Below are positions 50,788 to 57,820 of a stretch of 57,820 nucleotides of DNA, piece by piece (the first letter of the stretch is position 1; the number at the start of each line of letters is the position of its first letter). The stretch is from NCBI GenBank assembly GCA_017521285.1, contig JAFXDG010000019.1:1-57820 (forward strand), in the 5' to 3' direction. The notes below the pieces were generated by a model. That model did no database searches and was not told the DNA's origin. It was given only the letters and a program-made list of their open reading frames with translations. The position numbers and the translations under genes were made by a program. Source of the stretch: Bacteroidaceae bacterium (lineage in GTDB: Bacteria > Bacteroidota > Bacteroidia > Bacteroidales > Bacteroidaceae).

Positions 50788-53184
50788 ATGAGAAAATTGT
50801 TTTTGTCTATGGCAACGCTTCTATGCGCATTTGCCATTCACGCTTCCGCAGAAGGAAGACGTGTCGAGAGTTTTAATTATGGTTGGCGTTTTGTACTGGA
50901 GAATGTGGCCGGTGCAGAGCAACCGCAGTTCGATGACAGCCAATGGCGCACGGTGAACGTGCCCCACGATTTCCAGATTGAGCAGCCGTGGGTGGCTCCT
51001 GACGCCAGTGAAAAGGCCGACAACAGCGACCCCGGAGCCAACATCCGCAGCCGCCTCAGCAGCCGTGGTTTCAAGGAGATGGGAATTGGCTGGTACCGCA
51101 AGACCTTTACTCCCGATGCAAGTTGGAAAGGGAAGCGTGTTGTGCTTGATTTCGAAGGCATCATGTATGTCGGTGACGTTTATCTGAACGGCAAGCTCGT
51201 TGGTGGAACCGACTACGGTTATGTAGGTTTCGAGATTGATGTGACCAATCTGTTGAAGTATGGCGAGCCCAATGTGTTGGCAGTGAAGGCCGATACGCGC
51301 GAGCCCAACAACTCACGCTGGTACACCGGTGGTGGTCTTTTCCGCGATGTGGATGTGGTGATTACCGACCCCAAGTATTACCTGATGCGCCATCCCCTTT
51401 ACATCACAACTCCGCAAGTGTCTGAGCAGGAGGCTACAGTGAGCGTGCAGATTGAAGTTGCCTGCCGTGACCGTCACGCCGTAAAGGCCGAAGTTGTCAT
51501 TACCGATGCCGAGGGTAACGAAGTGGCCCGTCAGACTGAAGAGTTGAAGCGTCGCCAACCCACTTACGAATATCAGTTGAAGGGCATCAAGTTGCAGAAT
51601 CCCAAGTTGTGGGATTGCGAGACCCCTCATCTCTACACCGCCACCGTTTCTCTGATTCGTCCGAATGGCGAAGTGGCCGACCAGGTGTCCGAGCGCTTTG
51701 GTGTACGCACCGTTGAGTTCTCTCCCGCTTTCGGCATGAAGCTCAATGGTAAGAAAGTTCTTCTGAAGGGTATTGCCAACCACCATTCACTGGGTGCTCT
51801 TGGTGCCGCTGCCTATCCGCGTGCTATCGAGAAGCGCATCCAGCTCCTCAAAGAGTTCGGCGTGAACCATATCCGTACTTCACACAACCCCTATAGTGAA
51901 GATTTCATGGACCTTTGCGACGAATACGGAATCCTGGTTGTTGACGAGCTTTATGACAAGTGGCTCGACCAGTATTGCGGCGGCCGTGCTCCTTGGGCAT
52001 TGCTGTGGCAGAAGGATATTCCCGAGTGGATCAAGCGCGACCGCAACCACCCCTCTGTGGTATTCTGGAGCCTTGGTAATGAGTTGCAGACTTACTGGCA
52101 CATTCCTCATGCCGACTGGGGTGTGACTCCCTATCGTATGCAGCGCGAATTGCTGAAGCGCTACGACAACACACGCCTCATCACCGTAGCCATGCACCCC
52201 CGTGGCCGTCACATGGACACCGATTCATTGCCCGCTCCCCTTGTACACGAGACCGACATTGCCTCTTACAACTACCGCTACATGTATTTCCCCGGCGACA
52301 GCAAGAATTTCCCGCACATGAAATTCTATCAAAGCGAAGCCAACACCAGCAACATGGGTCCCAACTTCTTTGAGATGGATCTCGACAAGGTTATCGGTCT
52401 GGCTTACTGGGGACAGATTGACTATTTGGGCGAGAGCGGCGGTTGGCCAGCCAAGGGATGGGCACAGGGTGCATTCGACATTTCCCTCCAACCCAAACCC
52501 ATTGCCTACTTCCTGAAGAGTTTCTTCAGCGACGAACCTTCGGTACACATCGGTATTGTGGAAAGCGAGGAAGATCGCATGTGGAACGGTGTGCAGACTG
52601 GTGTGGCCCGCATGAACGACCACTGGAACCACAAGACTGACGAAGAACTTTCACTCTTCACCTATACCAATGGCGACGAAGTGGAACTGGTCATGAACGG
52701 CAAGAGCCTTGGCAAGAAGCAGAACACAGAAGGCCGCGACCGCAACCGCATCCGTTGGAACAAGGTGAAGTATGTTCCCGGCTATCTCGAAGCAATAGCT
52801 TATAAGGACGGCAAGGTTGTTGCCCGCCACCGCATTGAGACTACCGGTAAGGTGAAGAAACTCGTTGTTGAGCCCGACAACAGCAATTGGAAGGCCGACG
52901 GTATGGACCTCCAGCACCTGCGCGTGTATGCCGTTGACAGCAAGGGACGTCGTGTACCCGATGTGAACAGCCACCTCCGTTTCCGTGTGGAGGGAGATGC
53001 CAGCATCGTAGCCGTAGATAACGGCAACATCGTTTCTCACGAACTCCATGCAGTGCCCGAGCGCGACCTCTTCCACGGTTCGGCTCTCGTCATCCTCCGT
53101 GCCGGTCAGACTCCCGGTGAGATTACCCTCATTACTGAGTGCGACGACTTCAAGACTGTGAAGACGAAGTTGCAGACGAAGTAA
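50788..53184 (+). CDS. GH2 beta-galactosidase-type glycosidase (secreted)
   Basis: 798 residues with a signal peptide (MRKLFLSMATLLCAFAIHASA). A GH2 sugar-binding domain (FNYGWRFVLENV...VNVPHDFQIEQPW) and an immunoglobulin-like domain lead to the TIM barrel. LLKGIANHHSLGALG and HIRTSHNPYS are followed by the acid/base E432 in WSLGNEL and the nucleophile E517 in YQSEANTS. A further C-terminal domain (DUF4982-like, FTYTNGDEVELVMNGKSLGKK) follows. The family covers beta-galactosidase, glucuronidase, mannosidase and related activities; specificity is open. The gene is rich in the codons of highly expressed genes compared with its neighbours. Confidence 0.9.
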   Translation: MRKLFLSMATLLCAFAIHASAEGRRVESFNYGWRFVLENVAGAEQPQFDDSQWRTVNVPHDFQIEQPWVAPDASEKADNSDPGANIRSRLSSRGFKEMGIGWYRKTFTPDASWKGKRVVLDFEGIMYVGDVYLNGKLVGGTDYGYVGFEIDVTNLLKYGEPNVLAVKADTREPNNSRWYTGGGLFRDVDVVITDPKYYLMRHPLYITTPQVSEQEATVSVQIEVACRDRHAVKAEVVITDAEGNEVARQTEELKRRQPTYEYQLKGIKLQNPKLWDCETPHLYTATVSLIRPNGEVADQVSERFGVRTVEFSPAFGMKLNGKKVLLKGIANHHSLGALGAAAYPRAIEKRIQLLKEFGVNHIRTSHNPYSEDFMDLCDEYGILVVDELYDKWLDQYCGGRAPWALLWQKDIPEWIKRDRNHPSVVFWSLGNELQTYWHIPHADWGVTPYRMQRELLKRYDNTRLITVAMHPRGRHMDTDSLPAPLVHETDIASYNYRYMYFPGDSKNFPHMKFYQSEANTSNMGPNFFEMDLDKVIGLAYWGQIDYLGESGGWPAKGWAQGAFDISLQPKPIAYFLKSFFSDEPSVHIGIVESEEDRMWNGVQTGVARMNDHWNHKTDEELSLFTYTNGDEVELVMNGKSLGKKQNTEGRDRNRIRWNKVKYVPGYLEAIAYKDGKVVARHRIETTGKVKKLVVEPDNSNWKADGMDLQHLRVYAVDSKGRRVPDVNSHLRFRVEGDASIVAVDNGNIVSHELHAVPERDLFHGSALVILRAGQTPGEITLITECDDFKTVKTKLQTK

Positions 53185-53250
53185 TTGCTTAAAGTCAGGC
53201 GCGGATTACAATTCATTCGCAAGTAAAACCGCCTATGTTTTAGCACTCTG

Positions 53251-53364
53251 ACGGTCTCTGTCATTCTGAACGTAGTGAAGAATCTGTTAGCACAAGCAAA
53301 AGTTGCTATGCTGACGTTTCCAGATTCTTCGTCCTATCGTCCTCAGAATGACAGAGACGGCATA
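53251..53364. repeat. MITE-like dispersed inverted repeat, copy B
   Basis: GTCTCTGTCATTCTGAACGT (53254 onward) is inverse to the arm ending CTCAGAATGACAGAGAC. It shares both arms with copy A at 2267-2391; the loops differ. Located between the GH2 gene and the lipoprotein gene. Confidence 0.8.
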
Positions 53365-53397
53365 GTGAGCGGATAAACAAACATAAAGAAACACCTC

Positions 53398-53952
53398 ATG
53401 AAGAAATTCATTCTTGCAGCCTTTGCAACTCTCTCTCTTATTGCTTGTGACAGCGATGATGAGCGTGTCGTCACCAACGAAGAGATTCCTGCAGACAAGG
53501 AAGAGGCAGTGGAATTTACAAGTTTCCAAGTCAATTACACCTTTTCTGCAAGCGATGATTGCAGAGATTTCTACCACTTCCTTATCAGCTATATGGACGT
53601 GACCGGTCAACAGCACATTGACACGCTGAAAGATGACAAGTGGCAATACTCTGCTGCACCTATTCCATTAGCTGAAGCTCCTGAGAAGTTTGTATGCATC
53701 GTGCGTATGGAGCGCAAAGATGATTTTCCAGAACTGACAAAGTATGCCTATACGCTCAGCTACGAACAGGACATTTCGGTGACTTTTTCCAACGGCGATG
53801 GCAGTGAAATCCGCACATTCGATGCTGGGCCGATGACATCATGGTCATGGCAGGCATCCCCGTCGGCTTGGGGAGAGTGGCTTGCATTGCACACCAACGC
53901 CACTTTGGTGGATTTTGTCTTGGAGAAATCCGCAATCTCAAGTGCGGAGTAA
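53398..53952 (+). CDS. Small lipoprotein, unknown function
   Basis: 184 residues with a lipoprotein signal (MKKFILAAFATLSLIAC, Cys 17) followed by an acidic stretch (DSDDERVVTNEEIPADKEEA). The body (NYTFSASDDCRDFYHFLISYMDV...) is predicted beta-rich with no named domain that I recognise. Acidic residues just after the lipid Cys resemble the surface-export signal of Bacteroides lipoproteins. Convergent to the DUF4252 gene. Confidence 0.75.
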   Translation: MKKFILAAFATLSLIACDSDDERVVTNEEIPADKEEAVEFTSFQVNYTFSASDDCRDFYHFLISYMDVTGQQHIDTLKDDKWQYSAAPIPLAEAPEKFVCIVRMERKDDFPELTKYAYTLSYEQDISVTFSNGDGSEIRTFDAGPMTSWSWQASPSAWGEWLALHTNATLVDFVLEKSAISSAE

Positions 53953-53955
53953 ATG

Positions 53956-54016
53956 ACTCAGGCGCGGATTACACAGATTAAGAGCGTTTCTTTATCCATG
54001 TAGTCCGCGCCTGAGT
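53956..54016. terminator. Bidirectional terminator-like stem
   Basis: ACTCAGGCGCGGA (53956-53968) pairs perfectly with TCCGCGCCTGAGT (54004-54016), followed by TTTTC on the plus strand. It lies between convergent genes. The CGCGGATTACACAGATT words resemble those of the GxxExxY terminal repeat. Confidence 0.65.
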
Positions 54017-54036
54017 TTTCAATGTTTCTTTTTCTT

Positions 54037-54510
54037 CTATTTCTCTCCCATCATTTGCTGTAGCTCTTCCAATGTCAGGGTGCCCTTCATCAGGATGAGG
54101 TTGAAATCCTCGTTTCCTTCGATGTTCACCAATACATACTCATTGGGTTTGTCCTCATACTGTTTTTGCAGGATGATGGTGTGAGAGTCATCTTCCTTTA
54201 CCCACATCAGTTCCTCGTAACCTTCTTTGGTAGAGAAAACTTCAGCCTCTTTTTTTAATAAAGGTATTATTTCAGGCTTCTCGCAAGTGATGATTTGGAG
54301 GCTTTCCAGTTTGGGCATGACACTTTGCAAATCTATGCCGTCAGCCTTGATACCCATGCCGGACAGCAGTCTGAACATAGCCTTGGAGATGTGTACCGAG
54401 GTGACTCCTTCCATTTCTGCCATTTTGTCGAAGTCGAAGGTCTTGGCCTGTATGGCGGTGGGAATACTCAGAAAGAGCGCAATGGCGATGAGGATTATTG
54501 AATGTTTCAT
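54037..54510 (-). CDS. DUF4252 exported protein, downstream copy
   Basis: 157 residues with a signal peptide (MKHSIILIAIALFLSIPTAIQA). DUF4252 features are FDFDKMAEMEGVTSVHISKAMFRLL, an internal LESLQIITCEK, and the C-terminal VLVNIEGNEDFNLILMKG. The function of the family is unknown. It is the last gene of the four-gene unit with a sigma factor and its likely regulator, 6 bases after the anti-sigma-like gene. Confidence 0.85.
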   Translation of the reverse strand: MKHSIILIAIALFLSIPTAIQAKTFDFDKMAEMEGVTSVHISKAMFRLLSGMGIKADGIDLQSVMPKLESLQIITCEKPEIIPLLKKEAEVFSTKEGYEELMWVKEDDSHTIILQKQYEDKPNEYVLVNIEGNEDFNLILMKGTLTLEELQQMMGEK

Positions 54511-54516
54511 GATTCT

Positions 54517-55056
54517 TTATTCGTTTATTTGGTTCAATGTTCTGTTTATTTTCTCTTGCATCCGTTGGGTTGCCAGCTGGGCAGTAGTCATTTGCTCTAC
54601 TCCCTTGTTCAGGGTATGGGCAAACAGGAGTAACGCCCGTTCGGTTTCGGCGTATGCCCTTTCAGGAGTGAGAGATTCCTCCACAGTTGGTTGTTGCATC
54701 ATTTTCAACCCGATGCTTCCCGCCAACAACAGACAGGCTGCAGCCCCGACTATCCACCACCGGTGGAGAGACCCACTCCATCTCCCCCTGTGAGGGAGAG
54801 TGATTGAATGGCCCTGTCTGTCCTCAGACTCTTGTTTGTCTATCAGCTTGCCCAAGCGTTCTTCCAATCCTTGCGGTACGGGAGGCAGTGTCTGACGCGC
54901 TTCGGTCAGTTGGCGGAACATCTGCTGTTCAGCTTCCCATTCTTTGGGCACATTCTCCTCTTGTGCGAAGTATTGCATCAGCAGAGTTTCTTCTTCCCGT
55001 GTGGTTGTTCCGTCGAAGAAGCGTCCGAGCAGTTCTTTTATTTTATCCTTGTCCAT
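54517..55056 (-). CDS. Probable anti-sigma factor-like single-pass membrane protein
   Basis: 179 residues. The cytoplasmic N terminus is about 100 residues (MDKDKIKELLGRFFDGTTTREEETLLMQYF, typical of small Bacteroidales proteins cotranscribed with ECF factors). One transmembrane helix is at about 101-120 (WIVGAAACLLLAGSIGLKMM), and the outer part has a predicted coiled coil (ERALLLFAHTLNK...). It overlaps the sigma gene by 14 bases, so the two are translationally coupled. Function as anti-sigma is inferred from context. Oddity: residues about 84-96 (SITLPHRGRWSGS) are encoded by an intergenic-type hairpin (54772-54804). Confidence 0.7.
   Translation of the reverse strand: MDKDKIKELLGRFFDGTTTREEETLLMQYFAQEENVPKEWEAEQQMFRQLTEARQTLPPVPQGLEERLGKLIDKQESEDRQGHSITLPHRGRWSGSLHRWWIVGAAACLLLAGSIGLKMMQQPTVEESLTPERAYAETERALLLFAHTLNKGVEQMTTAQLATQRMQEKINRTLNQINE
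54772..54804. repeat. Hairpin repeat embedded in the anti-sigma-like gene
   Basis: TCTCCC (54781-54786) pairs with GGGAGA (54794-54799), flanked by CCACTCCA and GTGATTG. It is read in frame just before the transmembrane helix. It resembles the CCCTCC...GGGAGGGG family but is not identical. Confidence 0.55.
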
Positions 55057-55555
55057 AGTTCCTTATTCGCTCAAATTGTTCACGTATTTTCTTTCTGGCC
55101 CGGCTCAGCATCACCCGTATATTGACGGCAGTGAAGCCCGTAGCCTCTTCAATCTCTTCGTATGAGCATCCCTCCACATCGTGCAGGGTCATCACCGTTC
55201 GTTGTCCTTCGGGCAGACGGTTGATGAGGTTTGTCAGTTGGGTAGCTTCTTCCTGACGCTCCAATGCTGTTGCGGCATCTTCGTTGTCGGCCAAAGGAAA
55301 GTCCTCGGGCGGTGGGCTGTCTTCTTCGGGCCGCTTCTTCCGGAATGCATCTATGCAAAGGTTCCTGAGCAGACTTGTACTGTAGCTCTCCAGATTGGCC
55401 ACATGCTCCAACGCGTCTCGCCTTTCCCACAACTTCAGGTAAGTCTCTTGCACCATATCCTCCGCATCCATCGTATTTCCCATCAGGCGGAAAGCCGTCC
55501 GGTAAAGTCTGATGTGTAGGGGCAGGCATCTTCGTTTGAATTCTTCGGTATCCAT
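55043..55555 (-). CDS. ECF-type RNA polymerase sigma factor
   Basis: 170 residues from ATG 55555 (MDTEEFKRRCLPLHIRLYRTAF). Region 2 contains LMGNTMDAEDMVQETYLKLWERRDALEHV, and region 4 contains LPEGQRTVMTLHDVEGCSYEEIEEATGFTAVNIRVMLSRARKKI with the helix-turn-helix. The start overlaps the upstream DUF4252 stop codon (TGATG). The downstream partner overlaps by 14 bases. The signal that activates it is unknown; the gene order DUF4252-sigma-anti-sigma-DUF4252 suggests envelope sensing. Confidence 0.92.
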   Translation of the reverse strand: MDTEEFKRRCLPLHIRLYRTAFRLMGNTMDAEDMVQETYLKLWERRDALEHVANLESYSTSLLRNLCIDAFRKKRPEEDSPPPEDFPLADNEDAATALERQEEATQLTNLINRLPEGQRTVMTLHDVEGCSYEEIEEATGFTAVNIRVMLSRARKKIREQFERIRNYGQG

Positions 55556-56022
55556 CACTTCTGCTGTGCGGAGTTTAACATGTTGGCTATTTTGTCCAAG
55601 TCAAACTTCCCTTTAATCCGCACCATCTTGTCATCGGTGACTATTAACAGTTGTCGCACGGTGTTTCTTCTCGTCTTCCCCCAAATGCTGACATTATCGT
55701 CTTCGTCCTTCACCTGCACCAACAGCTCCATGCCCCATGGCTTCAAGTTACGGGCTTTTTGGGCAAATTCCCGTTTCACCTCGGGGGAACACTCCTCCAG
55801 GTCCAACACTTTGATGGATTTGACACTTTTTATCACCCGTCCCTCTTCCGATTTGTCCGCGGCAAACGTCTTGGCAAGCCCCATCAGCAGAGGCCCCAGA
55901 TTCTTGCATTCTGCACCCGGCTTGTCTTCATAGCGGTTGAACAGACCGTTTACCGTCTGTGCCATTCCGTTTGTCGTCATCAGCAGCAACATGGCGGCCA
56001 GTATGCATATTATTCTTTTCAT
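55555..56022 (-). CDS. DUF4252 exported protein, upstream copy
   Basis: 155 residues from ATG 56022 (MKRIICILAAMLLLMTTNGMAQ), chosen over an upstream TTG because it begins the signal peptide. The DUF4252 body includes VNGLFNRYEDKPGAECKNLG and TVRQLLIVTDDKMVRIKGKFDLDKIANML. Unknown function. First gene of the sigma unit; stop codon overlaps the sigma start (TGATG). Confidence 0.85.
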   Translation of the reverse strand: MKRIICILAAMLLLMTTNGMAQTVNGLFNRYEDKPGAECKNLGPLLMGLAKTFAADKSEEGRVIKSVKSIKVLDLEECSPEVKREFAQKARNLKPWGMELLVQVKDEDDNVSIWGKTRRNTVRQLLIVTDDKMVRIKGKFDLDKIANMLNSAQQK

Positions 56023-56057
56023 ATTCTTTCTGATATACAAGTATTTTATTCTGTCGT

Positions 56058-56071
56058 TGTAAGCGCTTACA
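56058..56071. promoter_or_regulatory. Perfect palindrome TGTAAGCGCTTACA upstream of the sigma unit
   Basis: A 14-base perfect palindrome with a central CG, in the 102-base gap before the first DUF4252 gene. The form matches LacI/CcpA-family operators. No -7 TAnnTTTG is seen in the minus orientation here, so the unit may use an ECF-type promoter. Operator function is inference. Confidence 0.5.
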
Positions 56072-56124
56072 TAAGGATAGACGTAATTTGTTGCCGGTTT
56101 GTTACACGGGACGACAACTTTTTT

Positions 56125-56748
56125 CTACCTTCTCCTCACATACACCTTGTGGGTTCTGCTTCCTTCGTAGGTGATGCCGCTTTCGGGGTCGTTGCGGAAG
56201 GCTTGCAGCTCCAGGGTGGCGGCAGTGCGCGACAGGCCCGTCAGCGACACGTATTGCGCGATGTTCATGGTCGCGTGATTGTCCAGATATTCCAAGGCAC
56301 GGGCCAGGCGCTCTTCACGGGTATATTTCTGCTTGCGGATGCGTCGGGTAGCACCGCGTGTCAGGGTACAGTTGTAATTCGTGTCGCGGATAAGTTTCTT
56401 GTCCGGTCGGAAATAGACGTCCGTCACCTGCAGGCTCTGTGCATTGAGGCTTGGTTTGCCGTCGTCCAACCCGTCCATTTCCTTACCGCGTTTGAGGCCG
56501 ATACCGGCACGGAAAGTACCCAGTCCGTCAATCGTCACACTGTGTCCCAGTGCCATAGCTACCGCCATCTGGTGCGTGATGTGTTTCAACACACTTTCTA
56601 CGTGTTTCGTGATGAACGGGTCAGCATTCTCCAACCATTCCAAAAACTGCTCGTGCGTGAAATGCAGATTGCGCTTCATGCGGTAATAGACTTTCTTCTC
56701 GCCGGTGCCGTGCAAGTCACTCATTTCTTGCTTGATATACTCTGCCAT
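56125..56748 (-). CDS. HU-family DNA-binding protein, HU-HIG type, with C-terminal extension
   Basis: 207 residues from ATG 56748 (MAEYIKQEMSDLHGTG). An upstream start at 56814 adds 22 residues unlike the family. The N-terminal HU-like domain (FTHEQFLEWLENADPFITKHVESVLKHITHQMAVAMALGHSVTIDGLGTFRAGIG) is of the long Bacteroidales type. A Lys/Arg-rich C-terminal region (about 150-207) contains a helix-turn-helix-like segment (MNIAQYVSLTGLSRTAATLELQAF). These proteins are probably nucleoid or regulatory DNA-binding proteins. It is located upstream of the sigma unit on the same strand. Confidence 0.82.
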   Translation of the reverse strand: MAEYIKQEMSDLHGTGEKKVYYRMKRNLHFTHEQFLEWLENADPFITKHVESVLKHITHQMAVAMALGHSVTIDGLGTFRAGIGLKRGKEMDGLDDGKPSLNAQSLQVTDVYFRPDKKLIRDTNYNCTLTRGATRRIRKQKYTREERLARALEYLDNHATMNIAQYVSLTGLSRTAATLELQAFRNDPESGITYEGSRTHKVYVRRR

Positions 56749-56825
56749 AATACTACTAAAATTAAAAGTGGATTTGCTTGTGTGCAAAGTTAATAAGACT
56801 TGCTGAAAAATCAAAATTGCTTTGT

Positions 56826-56935
56826 TTAAAACTTTAATCAGCAGTGTTGATTATATGATTAGCAGTGTTGATTATGTGATTAGTACTGCTGATTATGTGA
56901 TTAGCAGTACTGATTAAACTTTTCACTTCGCTCAG
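56826..56935. repeat. Quad-palindrome element 3
   Basis: The outer arms AAAACTTTAATCAG (56829 onward) and CTGATTAAACTTTT (ending 56932) are near complements. Four units on the theme ATTAGCAGTnnTGATTATGTG start at about 56836, 56858, 56879 and 56900, each 20-22 bases. It lies in the 370-base divergent gap between the HU-HIG gene and the GH106 gene. Confidence 0.8.
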
Positions 56936-57043
56936 ATTAAAAAGAGCAAGGGGCAAACCAGTTTTAGAGTGCGGCAGATTGGATTTCCCTCATAGGTATT
57001 ATGGGGAATCTCTTCCCTCCCAGTCGTTTTGATGAGGCATTTA

Positions 57044-57075
57044 TTTGGATAAGTCTTCGGCATGTACTATTTTTG
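57044..57075 (+). promoter_or_regulatory. Promoter of the GH106 gene
   Basis: TTTG (57044-57047) and TATTTTTG (57068-57075) with a 20-base spacer; the start codon is 44 bases further on. Confidence 0.7.
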
Positions 57076-57118
57076 CAAACAGAAACAAACTAATATAAAC
57101 AAAGACAACATATTTGGC

Positions 57119-57820
57119 ATGAAAAACCTATTTTTTACACTTCTTCTGCTCCTTTGTGCAGGAGCTACGGCAAAGGCTCAGAGCAATGCGAACCTGGAGC
57201 ACGACTTCCTGAATCCGAGTGACGAACATAAGCCCATCATCATCTGGCAATGGATGGATGGTCTGGTGACCCGCGAGGGCATTACGGCCGACCTTGAAGC
57301 CTTTAAGGAGGCGGGGCTGGCCGGTGTGCAGAACTTCCAGATTGGCGGTCCTCAACAGATACAGGTGAGTGACACCACGAACGCCATTGGCAGTGAGAAG
57401 TGGAAGGAGCTGATGCGTTGGGCCATGGACGAGTGCGAGCGCCTTGGACTGACCTTCGGCACACACAACTGTCCGGGATGGTCATCAAGCGCCTATCCCA
57501 CGGTGGAACCGCGCTACTCCATGCTACAACTGGTCTATAGCGAAGTGCCTGTGCCAACGGACAAGCGCACGAAAGCGATACACCTGCCCCGTCCCGAAGT
57601 GGATACGGTGTGGAATTACTACGAGGATGTGGCCGTGATGGCTGTTCCTGCCGATTCGGTGGCAGAAGAGACGGGCGAAGTGATGGACCTGACAACTTAT
57701 TATAATAAGGAGACGGAAACACTGCAATTGCCCAAGGGACTGCCGACGGACTATGTGGTGCTTCGCATCGGACAGACCACCATCGGCAAGACCAACGAAT
57801 CGCAGTCGCCCGAGTCGGGC
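57119..57820 (+). CDS. GH106 alpha-L-rhamnosidase-type enzyme, N-terminal part (runs off the window)
   Basis: 234 codons visible and open to the edge. There is a signal peptide (MKNLFFTLLLLLCAGATAKAQ), followed by NLEHDFLNPSDEHKPIIIWQ, WMDGLVTREGITADLEAFKE and AGLAGVQNFQIGG, the typical N terminus of GH106 rhamnosidases and relatives. THNCPGWSSSAYPTVEP follows. These enzymes cut alpha-L-rhamnosyl linkages of pectic rhamnogalacturonan and similar glycans, consistent with the GH28 and PL1 enzymes in the window. The active-site region lies outside the window. Confidence 0.8.
   Translation, partial: MKNLFFTLLLLLCAGATAKAQSNANLEHDFLNPSDEHKPIIIWQWMDGLVTREGITADLEAFKEAGLAGVQNFQIGGPQQIQVSDTTNAIGSEKWKELMRWAMDECERLGLTFGTHNCPGWSSSAYPTVEPRYSMLQLVYSEVPVPTDKRTKAIHLPRPEVDTVWNYYEDVAVMAVPADSVAEETGEVMDLTTYYNKETETLQLPKGLPTDYVVLRIGQTTIGKTNESQSPESG

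Overview
The window looks like chromosomal DNA of a gut-type member of Bacteroidales (Bacteroidaceae or Prevotellaceae). The protein families point there: a fimbrillin lipoprotein, BspA-like leucine-rich-repeat proteins, PorU/PorV, DUF4252 and DUF4488 proteins, an HU-HIG-type DNA-binding protein, a GxxExxY protein and many secreted glycan-degrading enzymes. So do several promoters of the Bacteroides form (TAnnTTTG near -7, TTTG-like near -33) and the scarcity of Shine-Dalgarno sequences. I do not assign a species.

Layout. 1-12252 (minus): a fimbrillin fragment, a DUF4143 ATPase and a long translation/Fe-S operon, rimP-nusA-infB-cvpA-sufB-sufC-[GxxExxY cassette]-sufD. 12403-17284: a small membrane protein, a CtpA-type S41 protease and a large secreted protein. 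18326-21286: sufS, detached from the suf operon, and a GH30 enzyme. 21458-22517: two identical tRNA-Asn genes and rnhB. 22610-29528 (minus): rex, a fumarylacetoacetase-fold enzyme, porU, porV and ispF, arranged as one transcription unit. 29650-35376: a GH28 pectinase-like lipoprotein, mnmD, a SUI1-family protein and a PL1-like pectate lyase. 35903-44723 (minus): a beta-propeller protein, a beta-helix fragment and two tandem BspA-like LRR proteins. 45704-53952 (plus): purB, rluB, asnS, a DUF4488 protein, a GH2 beta-galactosidase and a lipoprotein. 54037-56748 (minus): an ECF sigma factor and probable anti-sigma bracketed by two DUF4252 proteins, then an HU-HIG protein. 57119-end: the start of a GH106 rhamnosidase.

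How the genes work together. SufB, SufC, SufD and SufS make the Fe-S assembly machine. PorU (sortase) and PorV (carrier) belong to the type IX secretion system, and at least five other proteins here end in T9SS-like C-terminal tails, so the window holds part of the export machinery and candidate cargo. GH28, PL1, GH30, GH2 and GH106 suggest plant-glycan (pectin-like) use, although no susC/susD pair is visible.

The most unusual content is repeat-borne. (1) A GxxExxY gene encoding a PD-(D/E)XK-like protein is bounded by near-perfect 30-bp inverted repeats and sits between sufC and sufD; a solo copy of the repeat lies elsewhere. (2) Three intergenic elements share one architecture, an outer inverted repeat around four ~21-22-nt palindromic units, but differ in sequence. 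(3) A ~444-bp element occurs twice, upstream of sufS and of purB, with two ARG-box-like palindromes 21 bp apart centre to centre. (4) Intergenic-type palindromes have entered coding sequence in sufC, sufD and the anti-sigma gene and are translated in frame. (5) Many intergenic gaps hold their own 'word-iterated' inverted repeat.
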